DNA from: Diphasiastrum complanatum
Lineage: Eukaryota > Streptophyta > Lycopodiopsida > Lycopodiales > Lycopodiaceae
NCBI GenBank assembly: GCA_029204225.1
Contig: CM055110.1
Span: 15,398,637-15,462,636, forward strand
Length of the DNA stretch: 64,000 bases
Direction: 5' to 3'
Shown here one piece after another: positions 46,009-55,929 of this stretch (its first letter is position 1; the number at the start of each line of letters is the position of its first letter). The position numbers and the translations under genes were made by a program. Under the pieces are notes generated by a model. The model saw only the letters and a program-made list of their open reading frames with translations. It was not told the DNA's origin and ran no database searches.

Positions 46009-47430
46009 ATGTGTCAACAACATAATCAATCAAATTTGAACGAGATTTCATTATTGGATCGAACCTTGGATACATCGATCGCTTTTTCTGTGAATGTGCT
46101 GAATGTAGCTTGGATATCAACGGAGCCTATACCAGATCCGATTGAAGATGAACTCATTCCTATGAGTCATGCCTTGACTTATGATGACAATGCAGAAGTT
46201 ACTAATGAGCAGATTCTAGATCATATGGATCCGACTAGATTTGGAGTGCGTAATATTCCTGATGAACCAACAATGAAACCACCAAAAGCAATTATATTGA
46301 AGGAAGACAGGATCACAGGTTCAATGACGAAGAAACAAGCCAAGCAACATTATAATATAGTTCTAAAATGGGAAAATCCTCCTCAGATTCAAAGAATGTG
46401 CCACCCTTACTGGATAAAGGCAAAGGAAAAGTCAAGGATGATTCTACAAGTCAGAGTTCTAGCAAGACATCATCGTCTAGGAAGACTTCACTTTCAAAGA
46501 AGAGTTTATCTTCTAAAAAGTCTTCACCTCCACGATCAATTCCTGCTAAGAAGGCTAAGCGAAGATCCAAGACAATTCCTTTTGACAAAGAACAAGTAGA
46601 TGTAGTCCAGCATGATATGCCCAAACATTTTACACCTATATAGTGGATGATGTGGTTGTCATGTTATTAAAAGCACATCGTGAACCCGAAGAACAAGTGT
46701 CAGAATCGAAAGATGTTTACGATGGTCCAGCTAGGACACAACCTATGAATCTTGCTGAACCAAGAGAACCACAAAATATTGTTCAAGTTGGATCACAACT
46801 TAATCCTGTAAAGTTTCAAGCGCTCCGAACGTTACTTATTAAGTATCAAGATTGCTTTGCATGGACTTATAAAGATCTCAAGGGTATTCTGACGTCAGTT
46901 ATTGAACACACCATATCTTTAATACCTGATGCAGTTCCAAAGGTTACAAAGTTCTATCGTTGTAATCCTAATGTCGTGGATCTGATAAAGAAAGAGCTTC
47001 AGAGACTGCTTGACACTGATTTCTTTATAAAATCGAGCATACTGAATGGGTTTCATTGATTGTCATTGTTCCTAAGAAGAATGGAAAATTGAGAATTTGT
47101 GTGAATCTCTCAAGGCCTTGAACAAAGTGACGCAGAAGGATCACTTTCCGTTACCTTTTACATAAAGCATTTTGGACCGCCTTGCTGGAGCGGAAGCCTA
47201 TATTTTTCTGGATGGATTTAGTGGTTACAACCAGGTCAAGATTGCACCTGCAGATCACCACAAAATAGCTTTTACAACAGAATGGGGCACCTATGCTTAC
47301 AAAGTAATGTTGTTTGGACTCCAAGTTCGTTCCAAAGAGTAATGCAATTTGCTTTTAAAGATTATCTACAGAAATTTCTTGAAATTTACTTGGATGACGT
47401 TGGAGTCCATAGCACAGATATTTGCCAGCG
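46009..47430 (+). pseudogene. Gypsy linker and reverse transcriptase, copy B
   Basis: A Ser/Lys-rich basic linker (46380-46600, KTSSSRKTSLSKKSLSSKKS) precedes RT. RT begins near 46760 (LRTLLIKYQDCFAWTYKDLKG), continues to VDLIKKELQRLLDTDFF, then breaks at a stop near 47057. Later RT motifs appear in shifted frames, ending with QRVMQFAFKDYL and EIYLDDVGV at about 47385-47410. At about 47422 RT jumps directly into the integrase finger, so the RT thumb and RNase H are missing. Confidence 0.8.
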
Positions 47431-48291
47431 AGCACGACGGCCTACTAGACAAAACTCAGGACCGATACATTATCGTAGCAATTGATTATATGACCAAGTG
47501 GGTTGAAGCCAAAGCTGTCAAAGTTGCTGATGCGAAATCTACGACCAAGTTTCTCTATGAAAATATTACTATTAGATTTGGATGTCCGATCGAGATTGTC
47601 AGTGACCGGGGTACACACTTTGTTAATCAAACAATAAAGTGTTTATTGGAAGATTTTTTTTGTTATACACAGATTTAGTACTCCTTATTATCCTAGAGGG
47701 AATGGCCAAGCTGAATCTTCTAATAAGATTCTCTGCACTATTATGACGAAAACAGTTGAAGCGAGCCAATCTGATTGGGAACATAAACTGCATGCAGCAT
47801 TATGGGCATTTAGAATCGCTTACAAAAGTAGTACAAATCACACACCCTTTCAACTAGTTTATGGTCAAGATACTGTTATGTCGATTGAATTTTTAATACC
47901 ATCTTTATACATAGCAGCAATAGAGCGGTTAAATGATGATAAGTCTTTACAACTACATCATGAAGCATTGCACAAATTGTGTGAAACAAGATTGATGGCA
48001 GTTCATGTGTTAGCAGCAGAGAAAGCCCGTCGTAAGGCATGGCACGATTGTCGTTTACACAAAAAAAATCTGAAAGAAAGAGATCCAACACTGACGTTTA
48101 AAACCAAGCTGATCAAGGGGAAATTGAAATTTACCAGTGAAGGCCCGTATAGAGTGAAGGAAATCTTGAACTATGGAGTAGTGATTCTTGAACACTTGGA
48201 TGGAAAATGTTTTGATACTCCCATGAATGGCAGCCGATTACGTAAGTTTTGGCAGCCTGTTTTGCCGGTTCAACAAGCACGATCCAAATGA
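47423..48291 (+). pseudogene. Gypsy integrase, copy B
   Basis: Starts within the CQRARRPTRQN end of the zinc finger, then IDYMTKWVEAKAVKV, IVSDRGTHFVNQ, a single-base shift near 47660, RGNGQAESSNKI (catalytic Glu), FQLVYGQDTVMSIEF and the C-terminal EGPYRVKEIL region. No chromodomain. It is nearly collinear with copy A; the frameshift in the core and the missing N-terminus disable it. Confidence 0.83.
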
Positions 48292-48559
48292 TTTTTATTT
48301 TTATTTGTTTTTCAATTTTTTTGTTTTCACTACTTAATTGTTAACTTCTTTTGGAAAAGACAGTTAAAAAAAAAAACGAGAAGAAAAAATGAAAAAAAAT
48401 GAGAAAAGACTAATGAGCAAAAGTCAGAAATGTCATCAGATAAGAAAGTAGTCAGATCTTTATGGAAAAATGACTTGGGAAATTATTTTTTTGATCATTT
48501 TTTGTAGAAACTATGTTAGAATTACCTCAGATATACCCATGCTGAGTTGGGTGAATGTT
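48292..48559 (+). other. Spacer after integrase, copy B, shortened
   Basis: Matches 34088-34375 of copy A and then jumps (near 48550) to sequence equivalent to about 35805, skipping roughly 1.4 kb. Confidence 0.7.
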
Positions 48560-50512
48560 ATTCCTCTGATGCTTCCCTCGAATCTGCTTCCTCTCAAAGA
48601 CAGTCTGTGACCATTGGGGCTACCATTCCCATCACAGCTGCCCAGGCCATCTCAACCGCACACACAGGAGCTGTTTTCCCAAACACCAAGTATTTGATGG
48701 ATGTGTTCGATGATTCCGACCCCTTTGGGGCCTTAGAAGTTTTTGTAATGCCCTACAGCCATGCGCCCTTTGAACTCCAATCCCCTGGAAGAGGATTTGA
48801 ACAGTCCCATGATACTACTACTGGTTTTGAAGACTCTTTTCAGATCAACCAACGAGATCAAGTTGAAATTGCACCAACCACAATTCGTGTCAGACAAGCT
48901 GTCAAATCACCAAAGCAGTTCGACGCCACAGTACCTGAGGGCTATGAAGAAGAAGACCTCTATGAATAAAAAGAGTTACAGGCACCTGCTCCACGTCAAC
49001 CAAAGACAATACCACCAGGTCCTTCTACTGCTACCACCTCCACAACAATAGATTCTTGTGATGCTCTCAGTTTAGTCTCAAGTCTTGCGCAAGTGATTCA
49101 GTCTATTCTGAATAAGAAAAAAGACATGGAGTAGCGCATCTCAGATATGGGATCTGAGAATACACTCATTAGCCAGAAAGTGAATAAGATGGACAAAGAA
49201 TTGAAGATCGCCAAGCAGCATGAAGCTAAGTCTAAAGTTGAGAAACAGAAGACACAACAATTGGCTAATTGCCTAGAGGATTATGTCAGTTCCCTACAAA
49301 ATGCCCTCATAACTGCCCAAGACCAAGTGAACAGGGCCGTGCAGAATGCAAAGCAACAAGGCAACTACAGATGGCTGAACAAGATCGCACACGTCTCCAA
49401 GAGGTGAATTGGATGCGACCACCCTTGAGCATGATGCGTATCTATAGATGCAAATATCTGATCATCCGGTACCTCCGACGGAAATCGCGTATTTGTTTAA
49501 AAAGGTTGAAATCTATAAAGTCATCCTTCAAGGATTCCAAGGCCACTTTGACAGATTCAAGGGTGCAGCTTCAACTGAATTGGCAAAGAATAAAGCAACC
49601 ATCAACAAAAATCAAAAGGCTGCCGCTCAAGTGTTGGAAGCCAGGCCTCAAATTCCAGTTCCAGTCACGCCGCAGTTCTCCCCTCCACATCAAGATGACA
49701 CACCTATGGATACATGGTTGGATTCGGGCATGGACCAGGGTGGAGCCCCTGAAGTTGCAGTAGAACAACTAGCTCCACAGACAATGCAACCAGGTCCATC
49801 TTCATCAAGGACCACACCATTGCTCAGAAGACCAATCAGTGTTGAGGACCAGATCCAGAGCTTTTTAGCGCAACATCTTCATGAGTCCTCGTGTGGTGGT
49901 TGGGTCCTCAAGTTTAAGACCTCTGAAATAGAGGAAGCAAAGAATCAGATAAAATACCTGCATTGGGAGAGCAGCCAACTTGGAGAGTTACAATTTTTGA
50001 GAAAACTCTGGAATCCATCAGAAGCTATGTGGCCAGCCCTCGCAAATTGCGCGTAGATCCATATTACATACCAATGCCGCGTAGGAATTAGTGGAAGGAT
50101 TTGGGATTGGCCACGGACAAAATTACTATCCATACGCCGAACTAGCCAATCATTTACCAATCTTACAATTGGAAAATTTCAATGGATTTTCACTGGGCAC
50201 TACAAGCATAGCAGCGGGAGTATATACACTCTCCCGATCCAACATGAGGCAATCGGTGCCCTTTGCAAAAGATTTGACTCTATTGGCTTCCGTGGCAACA
50301 CGATGGAATGATTGCCTTTCTCCTTTGGCATTCGATCCGAATAAGCCAATGACGTCAAAGGGTATTAAGGATCAGCTGCTGGTGGCCAAATTGTATTTCC
50401 GTGCAGCAATGATGGGCGACTCTTTGGAATCTCGAATCACAACCCATCATTGTTTTTTGCCGCACAATTTAGATTTCAACAATGTCCAACTCGATTTCAT
50501 GGAGAAAGTGTA
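48560..50512 (+). pseudogene. Extra ORF, copy B, N-terminal domain deleted
   Basis: Retains the linker (SVTIGATIPITAAQA, MDVFDDSDPFGALEVF, SPKQFDATVPEGYEEED), the coiled coil (MGSENTLISQKV; EIAYLFKKVEIYKVIL; GAASTELAKNKATIN) and the C-terminal region (RRPISVEDQIQSFLAQH, GGWVLKFKTSEIEE, FAKDLTLLASVATRWND, FDPNKPMTSKGIKDQLL, CFLPHNLDFNNVQLDFMEKV). The conserved N-terminal region seen in A and D is absent. Stops near 48969, 49134 and 49447 plus frame changes make it a pseudogene. The C-terminal blocks are well conserved across B and D, suggesting they were once under selection. Confidence 0.78.
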
Positions 50513-50611
50513 GTATCATTTAATAAAGATTCAATGTGAAGCAAATAAAAGCCCACAGTAACTGCATCTCACAAGTGTCATTGGACCGCCACCAGTTTTG
50601 GTGGGGGATAC

Positions 50612-51351
50612 TGTTGGAGCGTTTGCAGATCCCAAGGCAACCCTAACCCTAGTTAATAAGTGAGAGGGATTTGGCACCCTGCGTGTGTAAGTCCAACCCG
50701 ATGATCACATAGTTAATTAGAAAGTTAATAAAAGGACTTTAGGTCTTTTTGCGGGACTTTTAATGTCGTAGGGCCTAAATGTCAAGTTAGTGAATAAAGT
50801 TGGGTTTCCCTCCAATTTGGATAGTTCCCACTCTTTTTTTAAATTTGAATAGCTAGGGAGGTAGAAATGGACCAATAGGATTCAGAGGCCAGGGTCCTCC
50901 TCTCTACTATAAAAAGAGACCAATTCGAGTTTCCTATACATGTACATATCTTCATTTCAATAAAGCAGATTGGTTCTTTTGTGAAATGGATTTATAAATG
51001 TCCTTGATCTCTATCACTTTTCCTCCATCTCTCATGCTTTTATTGTGTTTGCTAATTATTGGATCTGATTGTTATTGGGATTGCATGTTTTTATATTTTT
51101 TATGAGGGAGAAAGGGAGAGAGAGAATGAGTAAGCTATCTTCATTATGGATCTAGTGTTAATGTACGTAGTGTTAATGCTTAGGGTTAGTGGATGGTAGA
51201 GTTAGATGTGAATCTTCCGTTCATGCTGAAATCTGAACTATGCTATCGCTCTCATGGGAACGAATCTACGCGTGACAACTAACTTCATCTCCTTGATGCT
51301 AGGTTGACTAGATCTTGGGCTGAGGATAGGCAAAGAAAGAAACCCACTACA
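50612..51351 (+). repeat. Full-length 740-bp LTR shared by gypsy copies B and C
   Basis: TGTTGGAGCG to CCCACTACA. It follows the polypurine run gtgggggatac of B and precedes the primer site and gag of C, so one LTR serves two elements. TATA box TATAAAA at 50908-50914; AATAAAG near 50958 as a candidate poly(A) signal. Confidence 0.9.
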
Positions 51352-51355
51352 ATTT

Positions 51356-51373
51356 TGGCACCGTTATCGGGGA
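51356..51373 (+). other. Primer binding site, tRNA-Asp type, copy C
   Basis: TGGCACCGTTATCGGGGA, four bases after the LTR end. It differs by two bases from the tRNA-Asp complement. Confidence 0.82.
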
Positions 51374-52582
51374 GCTACGCCAATTTTTCAGTTTGCAGCA
51401 TGGTTGTTGGATGGTTAGCTTGCATTAGGCATCTTGTCGTGGTATGAATAGTGTTAAATCTGCATTTAGGGTTAGTTTGGAGTGATTTTGCCTGATTTGA
51501 GTGGATTTGCATGTTTGAAATATAATCTGATTGTAAAACAAAAAAAACTATTCAGATCACCAATCTTAAAATCCATTTGGAACTGAGATATTAGAAAAAA
51601 CAATAAAAATCGGTCAAATATGTCAAATTTTGGTCAAAAGGAGACAAATTGTAATCAGAGCTGATAATTTTTTTTTTTCCTTTTAGGAAACGTTCGCCGA
51701 GTTGCAAGCACCTTCGGTTTTGATCATAGAACCTTCAGTTTAAAGGGTGAACAATCCTTCCCAGCAGATTTCCAGAAACATCAGAACAACCATTAGAAAA
51801 TATCAAAAAATCACCAAAACCCAAAAAATATAGAAAAAGAACCTTCGCCCGATTCATTGTGCATAGGTGTGATTCAGATCTATCTACTACCAGGTCGGCG
51901 AAGAATAATATCAGAAATAGAAGGTGTCTCACAATATCAGTTGTCATATTGTCATACTTTTGTCAAAAAAGTTTTTTTTTGTCATAAATACAAGTATTAC
52001 TCTTGATTCTTCGCCAAAACCTTTGCCGAGTTTCCTAATCATTCTATTTATAGTAATTTACTATTTTTGAGTTTGGCAAACATTCATTATATTCGGATAA
52101 TAGAAAATCTCTATTTTTACCCTCAACAAACTACAGAAACTATGCTTTTGTGTGCCAGAAACCTTCGCCAGGTCTACCCTAGTTTTATCTGTGTGAGATT
52201 CTGAGTCTAAGAGTTTGGCGGAGATTATTTTCATAGAATTTGTCAAAAAAACCTGATCAGAGATTTTTTTACCAAAAATAACACTGTTGAATCTTTGTCG
52301 AGTGAATCCTGGCCCAGGGAACTTTTGCCAATTCTATTTTTAGATTCTAATTCTCCAAATCAAGTCCCTATCAAATTTTGGGTCAAATCTGATACAATTT
52401 GATTTTGATTCTAAGAGTTTTTCATTTTTGAGAAGTATCAATCGGTTGATATTAGGAATCTTTTTCACGTTATAGGAATATGATTTTTGTCAAGTGGAAG
52501 AGATCTAGCAGATCTGATTTGAGATAGTTTTGATTGAAAATCTAGATCCAATCTCATTGTTTGCTTGATTTAATCTGTAAAG

Positions 52583-53980
52583 ATGGCTGCCCCTGGAGGT
52601 GATCCTCAGGAAGTTAATCCAATCATTGTTAGGAGAGCACCCTGTTTGGATCTACCCAAATACAATGGATTAACAGATCTAGGTAGATTTCTTCAGATCT
52701 ATTATGAATCTTGTGAAGTCTATGGCAAAGTTTTTCCACAAGATAAACTTAAGCTTTTTCCTGTGGCCTTAACAGACGCATCACAAGATTGGCACTATAA
52801 TCAAGATGAAACTAAACGTACAGATTGGGAGACTGTTTAAGGAGCCCTTATCACACGGTTCAAACCTCAAAAGATTATGGAAGACCCTTTCCTACTTTTA
52901 AGTAAAATTAAAATGGGAAAGCAAAAAATTATTCAAGATTACATTGAACAGGTAAAACCTCTTAGATCTGAGTGCGAACATGAGTTGATTAACTAAAATG
53001 ACATGATTATGTGGTTTTTGTCAAAATTACCTAAAAGGATCAGACGTGAGCTGAAATGCCATAATGAGTACGCAATCTTGCAAAATGTTATGGATGATGC
53101 AATTCGGGAGGAGGATGAAGATTCAGACGATGAGATAAATGTTGCCTTATACAGCAGGGTAGAGCACTACGATATCCACCACTATTGCATCAACAAATAT
53201 CAACGCTACTACAGAAATGATGCTCAATGAGTTCGAGAAACTCGAGAAGAACCAGCAGGAATAGATGGAAAAGTTGGAGTCGCAATTTGATGAGAAGATC
53301 AAAGCATTGGAAGATTTTTCATGGACAAGCGAACAAGGAACCTGAGAAGTTTGCAAAGACTTTTTCTACCAGGGAAAATGTCTGGTGCTCTATTTATACA
53401 TGAAATCACACAATGAATGAGTGTCCTCAGTTGAAAAAATGAATGGAAATTAGTATATGCCAGTTGTGTAATTCGTCTGATCATGAGACTGCTTTTTGCA
53501 ACTTCAATCCTCGGATAATTCAGCAATGGTATGCCCAGATGGGATATCGAGAACCACATTATGGAGGAAATCCGGCAATTAGACCTCGTCAATTTGCTCT
53601 TGGATACCTGGAATGGTTAGCCTTACTTGCCCTACCAAAGCACCCCGCTCCTCCTGCCAATTTGATGGAACTAGAACCTTACAGAAGTGTCGAGCAATGG
53701 AACTATGGTAATGATCAAGAAGGTGGATCTTTAGAACAATATGCTATTTATGCTGCCGCGCAACAGGCACCTAGAAACTGGAGCAGAGGACCACTTGGAT
53801 GCTTTTAATGTGGAGAAAATCACAGAGTTGCAGAATGTCCAAATAAAAAAAAAATTTATACCATTCTGTCGTGACTGTGGTTATGGCCATTGTTATAAGA
53901 AATGTCCAGCAAGACCGAAGCCACCACCGGCTACAACTCCTATAAATTTGATAACAATCAAGCAAAGACAAGTAGCTTAG
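52583..53980 (+). pseudogene. Gypsy gag, copy C
   Basis: Starts MAAPGGDPQEVNPIIVRRAP. The first 85 codons are open (YNGLTDLGRFLQIYYESCE, DASQDWHYNQDE), then a TAA near 52840. Further pieces carry MIMWFLSKLPKRIRREL, CQLCNSSDHETAFC and the tandem knuckle region, in which the last FSCGEN becomes F-stop-CGEN at about 53808. Order and length match copies B and D. It would bind genomic RNA in the particle, but at least four disruptions prevent expression. Confidence 0.83.
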
Positions 53981-54219
53981 AATAAACCAAGAGTACCCTT
54001 GATGGTGGTCACCAGAGCACGAAAGCAGAAAGAACCAGTAGCAGATCCAGTACCTGCTGATTCTATACCATTAACGCTATACCAACAACATCTAGAGTCT
54101 ATCCAAATCTTCATGCATAAAAAAGAAGATATCAGGATATGAGGCAGTGGATTAAACATTTGTAAGAGGAAGAGGAGCTTGAAGCTGCTAGAGTAACAAC
54201 CGAAGTTCATTCTTCACCA

Positions 54220-54982
54220 TTGCAACCACCGAATAATTCATGTATAGATATGAATGCTCAGTTGCATCATCATGAAGAACCCTTCAAGATGACTGAACTG
54301 GAAGTGCCGCAGACAGAATTACTCATGAATATTTTGTCTAGTAAGATCAATATTTCATTGAAAGAGTTCTTGAAGTTGGTGCCGAAAGCAAAAGAAGTAT
54401 TATTGCAAAAGTTAACTCAAGCTGGACCAGAAGTCCATCAAGAGCCACTTTTTTGTGCCGAATTTGAAGAATCTAATAAAGTACTCCATGTCAGAGCAGC
54501 TTGGAAAAGTGAACAAAAAAATATCACCCTGCTGATACAGCATAGACAATTTCCTAATGAAGCAGCCGTGATAGATGGCGGTTCGGTAGTTAACTTGATT
54601 TCTACAAAGCTATGTGCAAAATGGGGCCTTACAAAGATAAAGCCTGCGACTTTTGCCATTAAGCTGGCTGATCAAACAACAGTTCGTCCACAAGAAATGG
54701 TTGAGATATACCTGTCAAAATTGTCGGAGTACAGTTTGTCATTACTTTTGTAATAATGGACTTACCGGAAGCACCAAATGTCCTATAACCTGGACTATCA
54801 AACCAGGGGTTCAAAAAGAGGATGGTGATTCATCAACAATGGATCATACTTGTGACCGACCATTAAAAAATTTGGGAGTTCATTACAACTCTCAAACCGA
54901 TATTGTCAACTGGAATCAAGCTATTGCAACGATTGACTGTATAGTAGGGATATGTGTCAACAAGATAATCAATCAGATTTGA
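54220..54982 (+). pseudogene. Gypsy protease region, copy C
   Basis: A 177-codon open stretch (54220-54753) contains AVIDGGSVVNLISTKLC (retropepsin loop with DGGS) and FAIKLADQTTVRPQE, with a leading ELLMNILSSKINISLKEF segment shared with B. A deletion near 54780 removes the HPWLL block present in B, then sequence resumes with ITWTIKPGVQKED. It ends shortly before the D insertion. Confidence 0.75.
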
Positions 54983-55105
54983 GCAAGATTTCATTATTGG
55001 ATCAAACCTTGGATACACCGATCATGCTGAATGTAGCTTGGATATCAACGGAGCCTATACCAGATCCGATTAAAGATGAACTCATTTATGTGAGTCATGA
55101 CTTGA

Positions 55106-55852
55106 TGTAGTGGGTTTCTTTCCTTGCCCAACCTGAATCCAAGTTCTAGTCAATCTAGCATCAAAGAGACGGAGTTAGTTGTCACGCGGAGGTTCGTTCC
55201 CATGAGAGCGATAGTATAGTTCAGATTTCAACATGAATGGAGGATCTAACACTAACATCCATTAACACTACATCCATTAACCCTACTTCCATTAACCCTA
55301 AATCCACAACAATGATAGAAACTTACTCTTATCTCTCTCCCTTTCTCTCTCACAAAAAGCATAAGAAATAGCAATCCCAATAATGATCAGATCCCACAAC
55401 TAGCAAAATCCAAAGAAAGCATGAGAAATGGAGGAAAAGAGAGGAAGAGCAAGGACATTCATCAATCCATTTCTAAAGAGAACCAATATGCTTTATTGAA
55501 ATGAGAAAATGAACATGAGGAGCAACTCGAGTTGGTCCCTTTTTATAGTAGAGAGGAGGACCCTGGCCTCTAAATCGTATTGGTCCAGTCTTGCCTCTCT
55601 TTTTATTCAAATTTAAAAACATGTGGGGACCATCAAAATTGGAGGGAAACCCAACTTTATTCACTAACTTGACATTTAGGCCCTACGACATTAAAAGTCT
55701 CGCAAAAAGGCCTAAAGTCCTTTATTAACTTTTAACTAATCAATCAAATAACTATGTGATCATTGGGTTGGACTTACACACGTAGGGTGCCAAATCCCTC
55801 TCACTTATCAACTAAGGTTAGGGTTGCCTTGGGATCCGCAAACCCTCCAACA
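55106..55852 (-). repeat. 3' LTR of gypsy copy D
   Basis: 747 bp, TGTTGGAGGG to CCCACTACA on the minus strand, collinear with 50612-51351. TATA box (TATAAAA, minus) at 55547-55541. Contains an expanded 15-bp repeat at about 55256-55303. Confidence 0.9.
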
Positions 55853-55929
55853 GTATCCCCCACCAAAATTGGTGGCGGTCCCACGACACCTGCAATATGT
55901 AGTTATTGGGGACTTTTATTGGCTTCGTG

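Larger units (their letters stand above)
42309..50611 (+). mobile_element. Gypsy copy B internal region
   Basis: Leader, gag, protease, a Ser/Lys-rich linker, RT, integrase, spacer and extra ORF lie in order between an LTR at each side. RNase H and the N-terminal part of the extra ORF are deleted. It is the most complete plus-strand copy. Confidence 0.88.
51352..55105 (+). mobile_element. Gypsy copy C, 5' half, interrupted by copy D
   Basis: Leader (51374-52582, with CTTCGCC motifs at about 51694, 51842, 52008 and 52160), gag and protease follow the shared LTR. Collinearity with copy B continues to CATGACTTGA at 55105 and stops exactly where the LTR of the minus-strand copy D begins. The rest of C should lie beyond D, outside the window. 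Confidence 0.83.

Noticed and set aside
50630-50660. Telomere-like ccctaaccctag at the gypsy LTR start
   Set aside because: Only two units, not the plant CCCTAAA repeat, and conserved as part of the LTR in several copies.
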